A stretch of 64,000 bases of DNA from Isoetes taiwanensis (lineage: Eukaryota > Streptophyta > Lycopodiopsida > Isoetales > Isoetaceae), in NCBI GenBank assembly GCA_021234155.1, contig JAJEKV010000013.1, positions 2,947,252 to 3,011,251 on the forward strand, read 5' to 3'. A program made the position numbers and the translations under genes. Shown here piece by piece: positions 11,932 to 21,567 of the stretch. The notes under the pieces were generated by a model, which worked only from the letters and a program-made list of their open reading frames with translations, was not told the DNA's origin and did not search any database. Each line of letters begins with the position of its first letter. Positions within the stretch are counted from its first letter, which is position 1.

Positions 11932-12165
11932 TCAATCGTCGTCAACGCCTGTCAAGGCGATGCCATTCAGCTCAAAGATCTGCTGATCAGGAAGCCAATA
12001 CAGGTGGACCACAACACGAGTGAGCTTCCTGCAAGCACTCGCAGGTCCATCTGCTTTGGACTGGAGCCATGGATCAAGACTAACACCAGTCATATAGCAC
12101 TGGTTAATATCGTTGTAGCTCAAGTAGCACTTGAAGGATCGGATGTTCTCTAGACGATCCGGCAA
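11932..12165 (-). CDS. Small paralogous gene S1 (77 codons, ATG replaced by TTG)
   Basis: Member of a three-gene family with S2 and S3. Shared features: a cysteine at residue about 13, a ND-I/L-x-x-C step, SLDPWL, and a C-terminal VVVHLYWLPDQQIFELNGI block. Length is the same as S3 (77 codons) when read from the codon aligned with the S3 initiator, but that codon is TTG here. Either the start is lost or a non-AUG start is used. Upstream lies the shared promoter (12183-12210). The compact, regular pattern looks like a folded alpha/beta mini-protein; no known family recognised. Confidence 0.55.
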   Translation of the reverse strand: MPDRLENIRSFKCYLSYNDINQCYMTGVSLDPWLQSKADGPASACRKLTRVVVHLYWLPDQQIFELNGIALTGVDDD

Positions 12166-12182
12166 GGAAGCCAGTGGAGCTG

Positions 12183-12210
12183 CTTTTATAGTGGTGAAAA
12201 ATTATTGATG
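12183..12210 (-). promoter_or_regulatory. S1 promoter: CATCAATAATT box and TATA
   Basis: On the minus strand CATCAATAATT (12210-12200) is followed after 9 nt by TATAAAAG. The same box with 7-9 nt spacing to a TATA precedes S2 and S3. The TATA lies only about 20 nt before the S1 TTG codon, so the S1 transcript start may fall at or after it. Confidence 0.6.
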
Positions 12211-12464
12211 TCAATTATTGGCATTACATTCTAGCCAAGATCGACCGTGATACGGTATACAGATACGACGCCTTGAAATTGGGCGCCCAATTTCGCGTAC
12301 CATTAACTATGCGCATTCAAGGGGAACCATTCTAGGGCAAAGTGGGTGGGCGCCCAATTTCACGGGATCTGTTGGACAAGTTGCACATATAGAAGACAAG
12401 TTGTACTAATACTTTATCTCATACATGATTACAGTCTGATTACAAGAAGATGACAAGCGCTCAT

Positions 12465-12710
12465 TTAGGGGGCTCTTCGAGTCATTTTCACCGCACCCTT
12501 GGCGATCTTCTCTATCATGTACATTTGATGCTCTCTGTTCCATATCAGATGGATGATAACATCGAAGGGATCAGGATAATGGCGAGGATTTAGAGCGACT
12601 GTGGTCATCCAGTCTTCCATGGGTATCTCTCGCTCGCGGCACTTCTTGAACTTTTCGTGATTCATCTTGCAGGTGATGGAATCACGTTCAGGACCAGAAT
12701 GAGACCACAT
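12465..12710 (-). CDS. Small paralogous gene S2 (81 codons)
   Basis: Starts at ATG. Shares with S1 and S3 the early cysteine (DSITCKMNHEKFKKC), the central W-containing turn (EDWMTTVALNP, where the others have SLDPWL) and the C-terminal VIIHLIWNREHQMYMIEKI block. It is the most divergent of the three. It is transcribed away from S3, with both promoters in the 200-bp gap between them. Open over its whole length. Function unknown. Confidence 0.6.
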   Translation of the reverse strand: MWSHSGPERDSITCKMNHEKFKKCREREIPMEDWMTTVALNPRHYPDPFDVIIHLIWNREHQMYMIEKIAKGAVKMTRRAP

Positions 12711-12755
12711 GGCTAGACGAAGGCCAAATTCGATGGACGAAATTGGTTTGAGATA

Positions 12756-12782
12756 TATTTATAGCCACCGTAATTATTGATG
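12756..12782 (-). promoter_or_regulatory. S2 promoter: CATCAATAATT box and TATAAATA
   Basis: Minus strand CATCAATAATT at 12782-12772, then 8 nt, then TATAAATA at 12763-12756. The S2 ATG is about 46 nt downstream of the TATA, a normal short leader. Confidence 0.65.
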
Positions 12783-12852
12783 GCATTGTACGCAAAGATT
12801 ATTGCAATTACATACTACTCGTATATACACCCAATAATGCTGCTACAGTGGT

Positions 12853-12880
12853 CATCAATAATTCCATGGCTATAAATATA
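12853..12880 (+). promoter_or_regulatory. S3 promoter: CATCAATAATT box and TATAAATA
   Basis: Plus strand CATCAATAATT at 12853-12863, then 7 nt, then TATAAATATA at 12871-12880. The S3 ATG is about 34 nt after the TATA. It is divergent from the S2 promoter, with about 70 bp between the two boxes. Confidence 0.65.
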
Positions 12881-12913
12881 GCCGCATTCGAGGGCACAGC
12901 ACATTCCTTTGCC

Positions 12914-13147
12914 ATGTCTCGCCGTCTTCCGAGGTCCCATCTTGACACCCTCACTTGCCTTATGACCTTTGACGATCTTCATGCCTGCGAGTCCAAAGGG
13001 ATCTCCCTCGATCCCTGGCTGTATGGTATAGCTACTGGTCGAAAGGAAGACTCCCCCGGCGAGTATCATGTTACTATCCATATTGTGTGGGTTCCGGAGC
13101 GCATGGCTTTTGAGATTAATAGAATCACCAATAATTACGATCTATGA
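12914..13147 (+). CDS. Small paralogous gene S3 (77 codons)
   Basis: Start chosen at the internal ATG (MSRRLP), because this gives exactly the 77-codon length of S1 and places the ATG about 34 nt after the TATA; an upstream in-frame ATG at 12848 precedes the TATA and is unlikely. Pattern: LTCLMTFDDLHAC, then GISLDPWL, then HVTIHIVWVPERMAFEINRI. With S1 it shares the SLDPWL core and the H-x-x-W-x-P motif. No signal peptide or membrane segment. Function unknown. Confidence 0.65.
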   Translation: MSRRLPRSHLDTLTCLMTFDDLHACESKGISLDPWLYGIATGRKEDSPGEYHVTIHIVWVPERMAFEINRITNNYDL

Positions 13148-13720
13148 GTCATGTATTTCATAACTTTATATGATATGATGATGTAACTGTGTTGTGCATA
13201 ATTCAGTTGTTATCTTTCAGTTCTTATCTTCGGTTCTAATCTACGTTTTCTCGTTTTCCTTTTGCCTACAAGAAGGAAAGTGGGCGGGCGCCCAATTTTC
13301 CTGAAAGCGGAAGCCTTCATGAAACTATCTTCAAGCCATCTGAAGGGCAAAGCGGGGCCCAATTTACGGGGAGACTATTCCCGAAGGAAACTGGGCGGGC
13401 GCCCAATTTCCTCTGGAAGAAAAGTGGGCGGGCGCCCAATTTACTCTGGAAGGAAAGTGGGCGGGCGCCCAATTTCCTCTGGAAGAAAAGTGGGCGGGCG
13501 CCCAATTTCCTCAGGAGGTCTCGATGAAACAAGATATCACTATTCAGAAATTGCACGTCATGGGCTGTTCTCAATGTAGACAAAACCATTCTATTCATAT
13601 AGGAATGGAGTACATGGATGGATTACGTAGATAATAATATCAACTAAACAACATGCCTCGAAAGAGATAGTTGAACAGAAAGATAATAGAATATAATAGA
13701 TAATATTAAACATGGACGTT

Positions 13721-14245
13721 TCAGTCAATATCCAGTTCCACCGCAATTAGATCCCCCAGTTGGAACTCTGTTATGGCTTGTCGGCTATACAGATCCAGCC
13801 AGTCATCCAATTCTCCCATCGGATAGGGAGTGCTAAGGATGAGTTTCGTTACCAAAGCCACACGCTGCCTCTTTTCCTTCTTGTAAAGCTTCTTAAATAA
13901 CGACCGGAAACTGTTGTGCAGCCAAACATCCTCCATTTTCAGCAACCTCTTCAGAGCTTCTGCCCTGTAAATATGGCGTTTCAAGGAAATCAAGCAGCCT
14001 TCCAGCTCTACCCTGCTGAGGTGATCCGGCTCATCGCCATCCTTCATCAACTCTCCACGACGAAGGAGCTTCCTGAGTTGGTGTCTCATTTCTTCTGTGC
14101 CATTTTGGTTTATCTCGTTCTGCACCTCAACCTGAAGCTGATTCGCATGAGCTATATTGGCTCGACGATATGGCACTGCATTTCGCTCATTGTGAATCCA
14201 TCGCTGCGCCTGGTTCGGACCATTCTGACTGGCACGACTATGAAT
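13721..14245 (-). CDS. Helical protein, weakly K-box-like (probable terminal exon)
   Basis: Open from a TAG at 14248-14246, which can serve as a splice acceptor (AG then ATTCATAGT), to a stop near 13721; about 174 codons with no early ATG, so it is probably the last exon of a spliced gene. The first half is rich in Gln, Asn and Glu (NQLQVEVQNEINQ); next comes RHQLRKLLRRGELMK, DHLSRVELEGCLISLKRHI and a basic KKLYKKEKRQR. The spacing of EL-x-x-L and following helix recalls the MADS K-box, but no MADS domain is visible, so this is only a suggestion. Upstream 14270-14330 reads VPTEFVSLAKYVYRAW in another frame. Confidence 0.4.
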   Translation of the reverse strand: MHSRASQNGPNQAQRWIHNERNAVPYRRANIAHANQLQVEVQNEINQNGTEEMRHQLRKLLRRGELMKDGDEPDHLSRVELEGCLISLKRHIYRAEALKRLLKMEDVWLHNSFRSLFKKLYKKEKRQRVALVTKLILSTPYPMGELDDWLDLYSRQAITEFQLGDLIAVELDID

Positions 14246-14458
14246 CTACACTATGCAGATTTGCGAATGCCGGCTGCTGTGGCGAGACCACGCCCTGTAG
14301 ACGTATTTGGCGAGAGACACAAACTCGGTTGGCACTTTTTTGGCTTAATAGATACAAGGCCTGCCATCTCACCTACCTGCACGCATTTCGAAATTTTGCA
14401 TCATTCTACTAAATAAAACCCTTATATTCTAAAAAATCGTCATATGGACTTAGGCAAA

Positions 14459-14483
14459 GTCCACAATTAATGAAATTATGCTT
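14459..14483. repeat. Right terminal repeat of element A
   Basis: GTCCACAATTAATG then AAATTATGCTT. Compared with the right terminal repeat of element B (46355-46379), 16 of the last 17 positions agree. It lies just beyond the last element A gene. Confidence 0.55.
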
Positions 14484-15226
14484 TTTGGTGTTATTTTGAA
14501 ATCATGAATGCCAACCAATGTTCTATTGTTATGTATGTTGATCAATGTGTTATTGTCGTCAGAACTAATCATGTTCTGCAACAATTGGGTTTTCTTGTGC
14601 TAAATGTATTGGCCGTTTAACGTATTGTTTTTGTCAGACATTGAAGTTGTTAATTAGTGTATAAGTCCTCGTTGTAATATAAATGTTTAGTACCTGGCGA
14701 ATGTGGCTTTGGAAGTTTATGTCAAGGTTACTCACTTGATACCCCATAATTGAAGACTTACTTTCGAAACATTTGGTCGTCATCTTTCAAAGGTTTCCAG
14801 GGCGGAAGTAAGTATTGGAACAAAACAGTTGCCTCCACAGCTTGTTGTATTCAGCTTCCTACCCCTTTCAGCTACCAGGCAAAGGAAAATGGGCCGTTTA
14901 CAGGTAAATACCACAGCGAAGCTGCGCCATTTAAAGGTAAATGGCGCGATAGCGCCATTTCGCAAATGGAGCAGCACGAACGACACTAGCAGATATGAGT
15001 AATATAAGTATACATCCACCTGTAGGGAACAACTACACCAACACATTACATTGTTCTAATAGATGAGATTGATCTCAGCGTTGATGAACTAGAACATTTG
15101 ATAAATTATGTCAACTACATGTATGTATGAGATTATCTCTCAATTATCTATCAAGAGGAAAAAAATAAATGAAAAAAATAAAGAAATTTGTTTTTTGTTT
15201 TTTTTTCGTAAAGTTTAAACCTTGGT
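14484..15226. other. No gene seen
   Basis: AT-rich. A GCGCCATTT hairpin cluster at 14917-14967 resembles the palindromes of element B (arms around AAATGGCGC). Otherwise nothing. Confidence 0.4.
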
Positions 15227-15350
15227 CTCGCTTAGGCGAAACTTTTTTCGCGTAAGCGAAACTCAAAGTTTCATTTACGCGGGGGAAAAAAGAAAGAGAA
15301 ATGTTTCTTTTTTTTTATTTTTTTTTAGTTTCGCGTATGAGAAACGACGA
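15227..15350. repeat. Palindrome cluster D (TTTCGCTTACGCGAAA type)
   Basis: GTCTCGCTTAGGCGAAAC, TTTCGCGTAAGCGAAA, AAAGTTTCATTTACGCG and TTTCGCGTATGAGAAAC occur within 120 bp. Each is a self-complementary GTTTCGC...GCGAAAC unit. Poly(T) tracts separate them. No gene is attached. Confidence 0.7.
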
Positions 15351-15675
15351 TTTAAACAACATATGTGTTTATTTGACTGAGTCAGACACCAAATATCTCC
15401 ATAGAAGAAGCCAACTTGGGATATGGATTCAAACGTCTATTCTCTAAAATGAAGGCAATACACAAAAGAGACCACAATTTTTAATCTGTGGAAGATGAAT
15501 TCGTAAATTTGAAGGTATTAGTTATCCCATGTGACGCCTGATATGTTTGTTGCAAGGTGTACTAATGTGGTCAATCATATGGTGACACGTCGTACATGTG
15601 GTGAATCATGTCGTGACATGTGGTGCATGTGGTGAATTATGTGGTGAATGACATCACCACTTAAACCCTAAAAAT

Positions 15676-16669
15676 TTGGCATTTCTTCGCACTTTTACAA
15701 ATCTCCCAAGCTCTGCATCACTGTCCTCTGATTCAGCCTCCTTCCTTTATGAAAACTGCCCAATGGACCCTATCTGCCATAAAGTTGCCATGTGGGACAA
15801 CCTTTCTGCTGATCCGGATCATCGTGGACACTACCATAATATTGATCCTGCTACACAAATGCCAGTTCCTTATGGGGTTTCTCATCCTCATGCTGAAATC
15901 CGCTCTGATGCAACATTGGATGAGATACTGAACCTCTACAATGGTATTTTAGGAAACTTATCTATTGTTCATTCCTTAAACATGTTTTGATATGTTTGCT
16001 TCTAATCTGGACCTACTGGATTCTAATACTTTATTCTCTGATGATCCTAGGATACCTTGAATTTTTAAGGGGAGAGGGCAAAACGAAGCTTGTCAAACAT
16101 TCTCCCTTTCGGGATTCAATAATTGATGGTGTGTTTCAGAACAATATGGCATCTCCAGAGGAACAGTATCTGATGCGTGTTGGTAAGCTAGCACAGAAGA
16201 AGGATAGTGAAGAGTTATGGGCAGCAATCTTCTGCAGAGAGGTTATCCAGGTTCACTGCTTATGGTGGTTCTTGTGGAACTATCACTTCAGCCTAACAGA
16301 AAGACAGCTCTCTAGATACAGATCGATGTACTACAATCATAGACAGATTGCAGATCTATATGGGTCACTTATTATTCTGTTGGGAGATGATGATTATTTC
16401 CGTCTACTCTACCTCGGCAACTAGCCTGCTAATGGCTATATCTTTGGGACTGCTGAGCCCTTCAATACCTACTTCAATTCCATCTTTTTCCATGATCCAT
16501 AAGCTTATACTATGGCATTTTGAAGATAGTGATGCTATGCTATGTATTTCCTATAGCGATCTCTCACTATAATTTTCTCATCATGACACAGTCTTCTCAA
16601 CCATGTATGATGCTTTGTACTTGAATCTTTATAATTAATGATAAAACCAACTCTTACTCTGAAAAAGAA
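15676..16669 (+). mobile_element. LINE 3' fragment with C-terminal domain and tail
   Basis: The 3' end (TATAATTAATGATAAAACC at about 16632, then a degenerate poly(A)) matches LINE copy 2. Coding remnants: 15676-15990 (GHYHNIDPATQ, then SHPHAEIRSDATLDEILNLY), 15987-16424 (FLRGEGK, AIFCREVIQVHCLWWFL, ADLYGSLIILLGDDD). The 5' 300 bp has no match in copy 2, so it may be an extra domain of the family or flanking sequence. Reading frames shift near 15990 and 16060. Confidence 0.6.
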
Positions 16670-17277
16670 TTTTTTTTTTAATAAGAAGCTAAAGATGTTG
16701 TGATGTTCCACATATTTATACGGTGTAGGTATAAATATACGGACACGTCATGGGCTGAGGATATGCCATCATGGGGGTATCTAACCTACGGAATTAACCA
16801 TAAACGATTAATTTAGCTATGCTAAATTAATAAGGGTTTAATTGAAGGTTAATTGCCTAAGTAAGTTAATTAAGCTAATTAATTCATTAGTTAGGAGATA
16901 CCTAGCCAAACTCGATTGCCCAGAATGAGGGTGCTAATTTGAAGCAGCAAATTAGATCCCTATCCCAATATTCCCCAAATCGAACCAAGGAACAGGAGCA
17001 GTTGAGCGCCAAGTCTATTCAAGCATGGAGATTCCGTGCCACCAAAATCCTTTTTAAATTTAGAGTAAGATCAGTTAGTTATAGATCTAAAATGTTGTAT
17101 GCACTGAAGAAATTTTGTCAAATATATCACCTCCTTATTGTGCACATTGGGCATTATTTCAAATCATCACAACAAAGCTAAAGGCCAGGTAATACTGTTT
17201 CTAACTAGTTTCATAGACTTGTTGATATGGGAAACTCGAACATTTCTTAGAGAATGGACTGGATAAATACATAAGAA
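16670..17277. other. No gene seen
   Basis: AT-rich spacer with a small hairpin at 16814-16838 (ATTAATTTAGC, 3-nt loop, GCTAAATTAAT). Confidence 0.4.
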
Positions 17278-17757
17278 TTGGACGAACATGTCTATTTGTT
17301 TACATTCATAGTACCAGCTACAGGGAGAAGTGCAACAATAGCTGCTTCTATTAAATCATCTGAGATTTGCAGAGCATTTATTATTCACAAGTTAGATGAA
17401 TCGGTTGGAAATGTTGCGGACCCAAAGTTAGTAACATTGGTGTCGTCCGTAGGTGAGATTTGACAGTCAGACATTGTGACATTTGATTTGTTTTGCACAA
17501 CAACATGTATCGAAAAGGCACGGGAATTCTTATACTCGACAGACATTCTTTGTAGACCAACCTTGCGTAAGAAGGAAGCATTCTTGATCATTATCACGGC
17601 GTCTCGAGCGAGATATTATTCTCAAGATTCCATAGCTGAAGACGACCAAGTAATTCACACAAGCGGTCTTGGCGGAAATAACTTCATTCACAGCTATGAT
17701 CACCCGACTTTGCCTTGCAACTCTATGCGAACTTTATGCCCTGCAAACATAAGGTAG
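17278..17757 (+). pseudogene. Helitron helicase fragment (plus orientation)
   Basis: Two frames read like the late part of a Helitron PIF1-type helicase: FIIHKLDESVGNVADPKL, VSSVGEI, EFLYSTDILCRPTLRKKEA and YYSQDSIAEDDQVIH, HSYDHPTLP. The last block is shared with the minus-strand fragment at 22172-21879 (YYSQDSISESDEVIH, HSYDHPTLP), so this is a second copy in the opposite direction. Stops and a frame change at about 17461 break it. Confidence 0.65.
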
Positions 17758-19181
17758 AAAACATTAAATTAAACAAAAAACTAAGATCCCATATCATCAA
17801 ATCATTCCATACAAAAAGGCAACTATCATAATGTGTTTAAATGTTTAAAATGTTTAAATGATTTGTTAAAGAACTAAATATCATTCAAACCCCCCTTTGT
17901 GCTGGCATCCTAATAGTTGTGTATGCATATAGAATACCCAATAGACCCATTGCTCACTATGATACAATAACCAGATATCCATTATAAAAACTAAGAATAT
18001 ATGCCAAATAGTTAATGAAATGTAAAGAATATATAGAGATTTGAAGCTGTGAAATCACATAGAGGCACGAGATTGCTATATTTTTCTATCCTATATTAGA
18101 TCAAATCCCTGGCTAGAACTTGTATCCATACAATATCTTTATTGCAGCATATACTCAGTGTGAGTTCAATGTAAGGGAATACACCATCATAACTAGCATC
18201 TTTTTTAGAGTTTCCCACAGTTTAGAGTTCCCCACAGTTTCCCACAGAGTACGCTTGAAATTGTATGCAACATATTTAACAGCTCTTACCACCAAACCAC
18301 AGTATTGCAATGGCCACGAAAAAGCAAAATAAAAACAAACTCTTCACAAGTAATTGAGATGGAATTTGTATTTAAAGAAATTGCGCCTTCGCATATACAA
18401 AAACAAAGGTAAGACGTGCATGAAACATTGAGAACGTCGCATGTGTGAGAGCTTCAAATCTACTAACCCGACATTCCCTTAGAAGTTCTGCATTGCTTCT
18501 AAATTCTCCATCTAATTGAATAGCCTTAGACAATGCTATCTTTGCTCTATCTTCTGAAGTTAGACATTCCTCTAATAACACTTCTTTTATTACCAGCAAT
18601 TTTCCCCCTTTCACTTTCTTACTACAATCAAATGCTTATGAATCTTGAATCACCTTGTCATCATACTCTGCATTTATTGCACCATGATCTTTCTCACTAT
18701 TGTTTCACTATTCAAGCATACCAGTAATCTCGCACAGATCGTCTAAAACTAACCTATAACTTACCAGTCTTTTTCTCAAACACGTTATCATACACATCAC
18801 TTCGTTGACAAATACCACCACTAAATTTACCAGTTGTCATGCCATCAATAGATTTATCACTTGTTAAACATCATTTCAGTAACAAATATTAGCAATAAGT
18901 TTCATGCGTAAGTTTAATCATGGATACAGACTGGAATATTATCATCCAAATCACTTCATATAAGTACCTCTTGCTATTACTAATTAACCAAAATCTACTG
19001 TGTACCATGGAAGCAGCTTCATAAAGAAAACACATAGAGTTTGAGAACAAAATCCCAAACACAAAGACAACTTCACAACAAAAAGTCAAAGTTTCTAATA
19101 GATGACATAATATCAATTTCAAATTAACTACTTACTTAGATCGACCACAGCAGAGCTGCAACTCCTTTATGCAAACGATAA
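17758..19181. other. No reliable gene; Helitron interior
   Basis: AT-rich. A short direct repeat of TTTCCCACAGTTTAGAG-type sequence lies at about 18210-18248. A minus-strand open frame at 18614-18372 is too weak to assign. Confidence 0.35.
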
Positions 19182-21155
19182 CTATACGTTGTCCACTGGA
19201 GATTCGAAGCTGAACTGATTAAACTCTCCTCCAAATCTCATTTTAGACCTCTTTATTCCGTCTATGACAACCTCAGATTCAACTTCCCAATCTATAGTTG
19301 TGACTTCATGAACCACAACTCTGTGACTCTTGAATCCATTGTATTCTGTCTGAACTACGCTTAGTCGGAATATTTTGCTAATCCAAAGGTGCTCCATAAA
19401 GAGAGAATAATATTCTTGTTGATTATTCTCCTGCAATCGATAACCTGTTAATTTATATCACAAAATCATCAGCAGAATCTCACCCCAATCTTATCTTACT
19501 TTTGACATCTCATTTGCAGTCTGCCCTAAGATTTGTTCTCCTTTATTATTGAAGATAGTAACTACAATTTCTCCTGTTGCATCTCCCAACGTTGCATGGA
19601 ATATATACCTGATCATAACAATGACATCACACATCCATTCAAAGCAATTGGTAAATCAGATCTCTCTCACCTCTTTAATGGTTCAATGGTCAGCCCCACA
19701 TTTCTCACACCAAAATTTCGATTCTCGCTTACTTACCTTCTTCTTTGCATCTTACACATGCCTCATACCACATTGGCTGGTTTGGATCAATAAGCGTTAT
19801 GCACGCGAACATTGAAGTACTCAATCTTCACAAGAAGCAGCTTAGAATGTTTAATCAAAAAAGCAAGGAATCAACATACCTCATATTAACAACCTACCGC
19901 CCATCCCCAGCGGAAGGTTGTAATATGTCCGATACAAATGCACGATCATGCAATGTACTTTGGCGTCGTTGTACATACGTCCCTCTTGCTCATACCTTTA
20001 GTGTGATTGAATTAGCATGCTACAATATTTAAAGGGAAGTCACGTAACCCATACCATATGCGTAAAAGGCAAGGCGTGAGCAGTGTTTGGATTTAATTCC
20101 ATCATTGTTTTATTTGTTGTTGACAAAGAGAGACTGCGTAAGACACTATCTAATCGCCAGTTTCAATCAGCAATTTAATTCAATCAATAGTATTAGTAGA
20201 ACGTCGAAATTTGCTAGCTCGAACACGCAGTCAAGATACTATTGGGATGTCACACAACATTTGCGACGGCTTCTCTCCTTCATTCACAAAGAAGATCTCC
20301 CCATAGGCTCACATTTACACTTTTTCCACCGGAATATGTTTCCTTTGTTAGAAAATATCCACACGCGTGTTGTATTCATAAAATACCTTTCATCAAGGAG
20401 GCTGATGGTGCGTTTTAAAACATCTTGCTTATCATATTTCCTACTTAACGGTTCCGACACGGTGAGCAAACAATTCCAATGACATCTGCAAGCAGGAGAA
20501 ATTATACAATGTATTCTATCTCAATACCATAACAAACAAATCGGAAAGTATTTCATGTACCAAAGACCACATTCCCATCAAGGTACTTGTGCAATTCATC
20601 TACTTTTGCAAACTTCTGCTCCATTGAGTTTCCCACCTCCGCAGTCCCATCACTGGCAACTTCAATTATTGACTGTGCATCAAGCGTTATCTGATAGTCA
20701 TGGTTTACGGTTGTATATCGTTTGTTCGCAGGCCGAACAACTCCTTTAGAGATGTAATACACCTACATATCCACAAAGAACTTCAACGACTACCTCTATT
20801 CATGACATAATCCCCAATTTATGCATCAACCTATAACCTACCTTCATCAACTCAAGTCTCTTGTAGAATTTGTCAGCTGCCTCGTCAAACATTGTTGCTT
20901 GAATTTCCGTTCCCTGTATATATTAAGACGACTCTCTAAATATTCATAAAGCAAGGGAAGTAAGAATCCAATCAATTCAAATTTGCATACATCCTTGTCT
21001 CTTAGCTCCACATTAAACAATTTCCCCTTACCTGGTCTTCGCCTGTTCTCAAACTCTCGTAAAGATCCTTTCCACATTACTTTTACTTTAATTGTCCAAT
21101 TTGCTTGGTAAGGAGTTAATTGAACCAATGGACAAATTGTTCTCCCACTTCCCAT
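19182..21155 (-). pseudogene. RPA1-like gene carried by Helitron
   Basis: Single-stranded DNA-binding protein of the replication protein A large-subunit type, as many plant Helitrons carry. Exons on the minus strand: 21155-20991 (LTPYQANWTIKVKV and FNVELRDKD, start of DBD-A), 20913-20842 (GTEIQATMFDEAADKFYKR), 20762-20560 (VYYISKGVVRPANKRY, YQITLD), about 20482-20280 (DVIGIVCSP, then a frameshift, then KRTISLLDER) and 19780-19500 (zinc-finger block with WYEACVRC and WCEKCGA, then GDATGEIVVTIFNN). The last exon is 19436-19182 (LWISKIFRLSVVQTEYNG). Splice sites such as GAT/GTATGC and AAG/GTAGGT are visible. At least two frameshifts and stops make it nonfunctional. Confidence 0.85.
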
Positions 21156-21198
21156 GTTTTCAGCATCATTTGTACTGCAACATTTCCTCCAAATAAAA

Positions 21199-21380
21199 CA
21201 CCCCTAACTTTTTGCAAGATTCACAGTATACCCCTAACTTTCTAAAAATTCACAAAATGCCCCTAAAAAATCACAAAATGCCCCAAAAAACCTATACGTT
21301 AGGGGCATTTCATGAATTTTCTAAAAGTTAGGGGTATGTTTTGAATTTTGCAAAAAGTTAGGGGTATATTATAGTTTTTC
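21199..21380. mobile_element. 182-bp MITE with 10-bp target duplication
   Basis: CCAAATAAAA flanks it directly on both sides (21189-21198 and 21381-21390). Its interior is self-complementary: ACCCCTAACTTTTTGCAA near the left end pairs with TTGCAAAAAGTTAGGGGT near the right. A 10-bp duplication suggests a Mutator-like mobilising transposase. It sits just upstream of the RPA1-like exons. Confidence 0.85.
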
Positions 21381-21567
21381 CCAAATAAAAATCTTTACAT
21401 ACACAGTAGAAGAGATCACATCAAGGGATACCTCATCATCATGCACACACGAACAGGTCAGCCACGAGAATTACCTAGCTGCTGCGAACACAACGAACAC
21501 ACTTTTTCAGAACACAATTAAAGTTATCAAAACTCCATCACAAATAATGGCGAAAATAAATTACCAA

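Larger units (their letters stand above)
7642..13508. repeat. Dispersed palindrome family A (arms AAATTGGGCG / CGCCCAATTT)
   Basis: A 22-bp inverted repeat made of two 10-bp arms around a GG spacer. Clear copies begin at about 7642 (variant), 7697, 7778, 7859, 7940, 10593 (opposite orientation, CC spacer), 11611, 11724, 12276 (18 bp, no spacer), 12339, 13277, 13387, 13420, 13455 and 13487, with degenerate ones near 9292, 9335 and 13350. None of the 22-bp family was noticed outside element A. The outer AT and core GC composition lets each copy form a short hairpin. Confidence 0.95.
6915..14483 (+). mobile_element. Element A: palindrome-rich DNA transposon (left end unresolved)
   Basis: A block between a LINE poly(A) and a right terminus at 14459-14483 that resembles the right terminal repeat of element B (about 19 of 25 positions; 16 of the last 17). 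It is marked throughout by a palindrome with arms AAATTGGGCG and holds plus-strand genes whose proteins match those of element B in the same order, plus a trio of small paralogous genes. No matching left terminus is visible, so the true left end may have been destroyed by the LINEs or lie outside the window. No DUF7869 gene is seen in the part present. Confidence 0.65.

Noticed and set aside
7697-13508. CRISPR-like array
   Set aside because: Spacers are mostly repeated rather than unique, units are palindromes within eukaryotic gene introns, and no cas genes are present.
6941-14471. 13-bp target duplication (GTCCACAATTAAT) bounding element A
   Set aside because: The right copy is part of the terminal repeat itself, so the left copy is not a duplication of flanking DNA.
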